A stretch of 64,000 nucleotides of DNA, from positions 770,501 through 834,500 of the forward strand of contig CAWDEC010000012.1 of NCBI GenBank assembly GCA_963801255.1, in the 5' to 3' direction. Shown here piece by piece: positions 60,573 through 64,000 of this stretch (its first letter is position 1; every line of letters begins with the position of its first letter). The notes below the pieces were generated by a model that searched no databases, had not been told where the DNA came from, and was given only the letters and a program-made list of their open reading frames with translations. The position numbers were made by a program, and so were the translations under genes. This stretch comes from JAICXG01 sp963801255 (GTDB lineage: Bacteria; Verrucomicrobiota; Verrucomicrobiia; Chthoniobacterales; UBA10450).

Positions 60573-61451
60573 TCACTTCTCGGATAATTCGATCACTCCT
60601 TGCCAGTTTTCCTGTGTCGGACTTTCCGAGAGTTTTACGATCCGGCGCAGATAAAACTCAGCCGGTCCGTCCGCGCCGCCTCGTAACTCACGGGTCCGGT
60701 GCATTGACTCAGCTGCTTGCGGGAATTCGCCCTTCTGGAAATCTTCCAAACCGCCCTCGAAGGTCTTGATCCAGACCTTTTCTCCATTCTCTGCCTCACA
60801 CCGACAAAGCAACTCGTGAATGATGACGCTGTGGGTCTTGCCTGCGACCTGGAACTCTCCGAGGCGACGAGTGATAAAGCGATCGCCAAGCTGTGTCCGC
60901 ACGGCGTCTGAAATCAGGACCTGAGTGCCCAGATATTTGTTCAATGACTCGAGTCGGGAGGCAAAGTTAGTCGTGTCACCAATCATGGTATAATCAAACC
61001 GGAAAGACGAACCAAGATTACCCGCCAACACTTTGCCGCTATGCACGCCTACGCGGGTGCGCAGTTTTTTCCCGTGCACTTCAAGCTCGGAAAGACAGCG
61101 GAGTTCACAGGCCGCCTCCGTCGCGCGAATGGCGTGTGCCGGTTCGTCGATTGGCGCGCCCCAAGCGGCCATGACAGCGTCACCGACATACTTGATGATG
61201 GTGCCGCGGTTCTTCAGGATACAGCGAGTCGTTTGCTCGAAGTAAGAGATAAGGAGGGCCGAGACTTCTGCCGGATCCAGATCTTCCGAAATCGTGGTGA
61301 AACTCTCCAGGTCGGTGAACATAACTGTAGCGTCGACCACCCTTCCGCCGGGCTGTAAATCGAAATCCGAGTCGGCGATCAAATCGGCCATCTCCGGCGA
61401 GAGATAGAAACCGAACGCCTTGCGCAGTTCCTTGCGCCGGCGGGACTCCAA
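60573..61451 (-). CDS. Class III adenylate/guanylate cyclase, catalytic part of a frameshifted CHASE2 cyclase
   Basis: 292 residues in this frame. Catalytic domain: TVMFTDLESFTTISEDLDP (metal-binding Asp in FTDLESFT), GTIIKYVGDAVMAAWGAP (second Asp), RVGVHSGKVLAGNLGSSFRFDYTMIGDTTNFASRLESLNK (Asp/Thr base-recognition and Asn-x3-Arg transition-state region). The C-terminal ~70 residues after the catalytic fold are TPR-like. The sensor half lies upstream in other frames (61452-62600), so the ATG used here (MESRRRKELRKAFG) is internal. It converges on the cNMP-binding Fe-S gene with 12 bp between the stops, a strong hint that its product is the ligand. Confidence 0.85.
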   Translation of the reverse strand: MESRRRKELRKAFGFYLSPEMADLIADSDFDLQPGGRVVDATVMFTDLESFTTISEDLDPAEVSALLISYFEQTTRCILKNRGTIIKYVGDAVMAAWGAPIDEPAHAIRATEAACELRCLSELEVHGKKLRTRVGVHSGKVLAGNLGSSFRFDYTMIGDTTNFASRLESLNKYLGTQVLISDAVRTQLGDRFITRRLGEFQVAGKTHSVIIHELLCRCEAENGEKVWIKTFEGGLEDFQKGEFPQAAESMHRTRELRGGADGPAEFYLRRIVKLSESPTQENWQGVIELSEK

Positions 61452-62600
61452 GAGTACTGAGAGCTAATACTCCAGACGAGGCCAAACGGAAGCTGGATCG
61501 CGGAAGGGATCAGCCAGGAAGACCAGATGCGTTCGTGCCAGACAAGCCATACCCCTCCGCAGGCAATACTGAGAGAAAGCAACAACGTCACCAAGGTTGC
61601 CGAGAACGGGCGCAGGAAAGAAAGACTGCCGGCGAGAAGACCCACAATTACAATGACCAGAATCTCCCAGTTAGCCGGCATTCGAGTTAGCCACTCACTC
61701 CTGAGAAGGTTTAAAAGGACGTTGGCGTGGACCTCTGTTCCCGGAGTGAAGTCGTGAGTCATTCTCGAATAAGGCGTGGCAAATTCGTCCCTCCCCACCA
61801 TAAGACCGCCCAGAGCAAACTGGCCACCGATCAAGACGATTTTGTCCTTGAAGAAGCCCGGCGGCACTCCCTGCGGCAAGAGCGCTTCGGCGAAACTCAC
61901 CGAAGAAAAGCTTCGCGTTTCCCATAATAGTTGATCCAATGTGGACCAAGCGATTCCCGCGCCTGACTAGTGATTGGGGAATGCAGAAACTTCGCCGCCT
62001 CCCAGGTACTCGTCGCGCGAGCAACCGCTTCCGAAAAACATCCGTCTGACCCCATAATCAGGGTCCATTCCCTCGAAGGCCAAAACTCCCCACCCCGCGG
62101 CGGCTTTTCGCAGGAGTCGGATGGGTGGAGAAAGGCTCTCTGATCTCATTCCCTGCCGTTCTTTGAGGTCGAGGGCGGCGCCCAGGATGACCCGGCCATT
62201 TCCTGCGGATGGATTCGGCAAAGGCAGCATCACTTGCCGGTTGGGGACCGGGCTGATCGAAAATTACGTCATAGAAAACCAGGCGGGCCTGATCCTGTGT
62301 TAGGCGGTCGAGCAATCGGACATGCAAATTGCGGTCCCAGATGTCGAACTGCTGGTTGAGTTGCCGGGCGGGATCGTCGAGATACACCAGGACGACCTCA
62401 TGCGTTTCGATTTGGGTACGCCAGAGAAAGGGCACATCGTAGCTAAGACGGATGATAGGCTCCGCAAAGGAATAGCGCAGCCACACCAGACCGATTCCGA
62501 TCGCCAGGGCTGCGCCGGCGAGGATCGTTAGGCCCCGAACCAGATGCCTGAGTTTGCGAGTCGAAAACCGGTCGAAGCCCCATCCTATTGCTCTGCCGCA
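61452..62600 (-). pseudogene. CHASE2 sensor and membrane region of the cyclase, broken by frameshifts
   Basis: Pieces in successive frames join into one CHASE2 cyclase N-terminus: HLVRGLTILAGAALAIGIG (first helix), THEVVLVYLDDPARQLNQQF, RLVFYDVIFDQPG; then after a shift near 62201 NGRVILGAALDLKERQ; then after about 62000 KFLHSPITSQARESLGP; then FSSVSFAEALLPQGVPPGFF, KDKIVLIGGQFALGGL and three transmembrane helices (61.5-61.7 kb); then a final shift near 61460 into the catalytic domain. At least four shifts are needed; the one at 62201 is at a run of T on the plus strand. It could be a sequencing artefact in a working gene. Confidence 0.7.
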
Positions 62601-62604
62601 TGGG

Positions 62605-64000
62605 TCAGGCGGAGACTCCTCCCGGAACTTTAGACGCACCCGCACAGCCAATGTCCGTTCTCGCGGGAGCTCATTGTAATAGTTTAGCGGGTTCAGTTTG
62701 TAGTCTTGATCGGTGATATTGAGAAAGGCGAGAGTGATATCTCCATGGTTCCGGCGGAACCGGAATCCGGCATAGGCGTTGAACTGGAAAATCTCGTCGC
62801 CCGGAAGATCTGCCGTTTTAGGAGGCTGGATATTGCTTTGCTGGGCCCAGGACCCTTCGAGGCGCCAAAAAAAGCCACTCGGATGATTGTAAATCGCGAA
62901 GAGCAGTGCCTGATGCAGGCTGGCCTTCTGGCGGGTGTCGCCCAATATAAAAATGGAGCGAGGAATCTCAGGAAATCGTGTTTGTAGATCGGAAAAGGAA
63001 TACTGATAATTGGCGCCTAACGACCATCGATCGCCGAGAAGTTGGTTAAAGGTTAGAAGGAGATCCTGCTCTTCGTAACGAAGCTGCTGCGCCGTGGAGG
63101 AAGGGACAAACGGAACGTTGGCAATGCCGGGGAAGCTCGGATCAAACGAGGCGTCGAACGTGCCGATGGGCGATCGACCTCTGATGTAAAAGAGTGGCCT
63201 GAGCGGCGATGTACGTCCGAGATGCGACTGGTTTCGACGAGGAATCCGCGCTCCGTACGTGGGAGCTGCGACGGACCCGCAACAATACTCGGAACGAGAC
63301 CCCTAAGACCTGATTGAACCCGGCGACCTGATTCGGCTCAAGCTGGAGACTTTCGTCAAAATCTGACGCCCCCTAGCGATCGGGTGTAGGCCGCGCAGGA
63401 AAAGCGGCCGCAAGGATTCCAGATAAGGCCGGCCTTCGCGAGACGCGGCTACGCGACGATTCCGAGTCAAGAACGGGGCATGGCGGTGTTGGTCGATACT
63501 GAATCGGTCGTAGCTGATTCCGGCGGTGAGAGAAAGGTCGTGGAACGGCGGAGAGTATCGTAAGCGAAGAAGCTTTGACGCTTAAGGTAGACGAATCCTG
63601 AGCCGCAGCAGGGTGACTGAAAACTTCTTTTGGAACAGGACGGGCAGCGGTTATCGAGCGATCGCTGTGTGAAACTCGCCGACGAGACTGGGGAACCGCG
63701 ATCAGAGGGTTGCATTCGTTTTCCAGATCTGATTGAGTTCGCCCGTGTAGGTCATGAAGATCCTGTGGAAGCGCAGATCGAGTGGCAGCGTGAAGGGTGC
63801 AATCGCGACGGCTCCAATGGGTCGCGAGCAAGACGATCGATTGGCTCAGAGTGGGCGGCACAACTCGGAGGTGGTTAAGCACGAGGAAAGGATTAATTCG
63901 AACGAGATCGCTGCTCGGTTCAGGTTGTAAATGAATTTTCGTCTGCAAGGCGCCCCGCGAGCAGAAGGGTGTGCAGCCCCGGCCCCCATTCGTGATGATA
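62605..64000 (-). pseudogene. Outer-membrane beta-barrel (TonB-receptor-like/TPR-OMP) C-terminal region, many frameshifts, runs off the window
   Basis: Reading leftwards, recognisable pieces appear in changing frames: YHHEWGPGLHTLLLAGRLAD (window edge), MTYTGELNQIWKTNATL, LSLTAGISYDRFSIDQH, LIWNPCGRFSCAAYTRSLGG, LQLEPNQVAGFNQVLG, VPSIVAGPSQLPRTERGFLV, SFDPSFPGIANVPFVPSS, LLTFNQLLGDRWSLGANYQY, then a longer intact stretch with FNAYAGFRFRRNHGDITLAF and LNITDQDYKLNPLNYYNELP, ending RVRLKF near 62625. This is the barrel of an outer-membrane receptor type common in Verrucomicrobia. One shift is at AAAA near 63358. No stop separates it from the cyclase frame. Confidence 0.6.

Noticed and set aside
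1..64000. CRISPR array or phage structural module
   Set aside because: No regularly spaced short repeats, cas genes, capsid, tail or terminase sequences were seen; integrase remnants are the only phage-like content.

Overview
The window looks like a chromosomal stretch of a soil-type Verrucomicrobiota bacterium (my inference, by resemblance to Chthoniobacter/Udaeobacter-like genomes). It is moderately GC-rich and Gram-negative in character: OprB porin, TolC, outer-membrane barrels and multiheme porin-cytochrome genes. Several secreted proteins carry a shared ~110-residue module of the type seen in secreted proteins of this phylum. No rRNA gene, intact tRNA gene, CRISPR array or complete insertion sequence was found.

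Layout. (1) 0-13.7 kb is mixed housekeeping and secreted genes: a secreted-protein fragment coupled to uvrA, a small DHp-like protein, an MGDG-synthase-type glycosyltransferase, a YihY/BrkB membrane protein, a peptidoglycan amidase, a YCF48-like/dockerin protein, a prolyl oligopeptidase, two large secreted proteins and a single-domain response regulator. (2) 13.8-14.4 kb is a scar: a decayed integrase 5' end, the 5' half of a tRNA-Ala(CGC) and a ~154 bp direct repeat. (3) 14.4-23.7 kb is a sugar-phosphate operon, zwf-tal-pgi-fba(class I)-gnd-HAD, followed by a sodium/solute symporter (frameshifted), facing an OprB porin. (4) 25.3-39.8 kb holds a CaiB-type CoA transferase, a LysR regulator flanked by two paralogous small membrane proteins, then a long tightly packed run: NDH-2, hemA, tolC, ytcA-like, mdtN-like, FUSC/mdtO-like, alpha/beta hydrolase (frameshifted), emrA and emrB. 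A CPA1 antiporter follows. (5) 41.7-43.1 kb is a second scar with another decayed integrase, the second copy of the ~154 bp repeat and gene debris. The two repeat copies bracket about 28 kb in direct orientation, so the metabolic/efflux block may be an old island.

(6) 43.1-62.6 kb is the most unusual part, a redox cluster: a secreted double GlcG/HbpS protein; a large outer-membrane barrel translationally coupled to a decaheme cytochrome carrying a C-terminal LVIVD propeller; a membrane-anchored decaheme and a b-type membrane protein on the opposite strand; a c554-like tetraheme protein; a NuoE-NuoF fusion; and an 856-residue protein joining a NuoG-like Fe-S front end, two cyclic-nucleotide-binding domains and a four-cluster ferredoxin module. 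A CHASE2-class III cyclase gene converges on it. I infer an electron route from NADH through the Fe-S proteins and membrane/periplasmic hemes to an outer-membrane conduit, gated by a cyclic nucleotide made next door.

(7) 61.4-64.0 kb, on the minus strand, holds recognisable cyclase and outer-membrane-barrel sequence broken by many frameshifts, some at homopolymers. This is either low-quality sequence or real decay. A heptamer, CGTTAGG/CCTAACG, recurs across the whole window about five times more often than chance and forms several stop codons.
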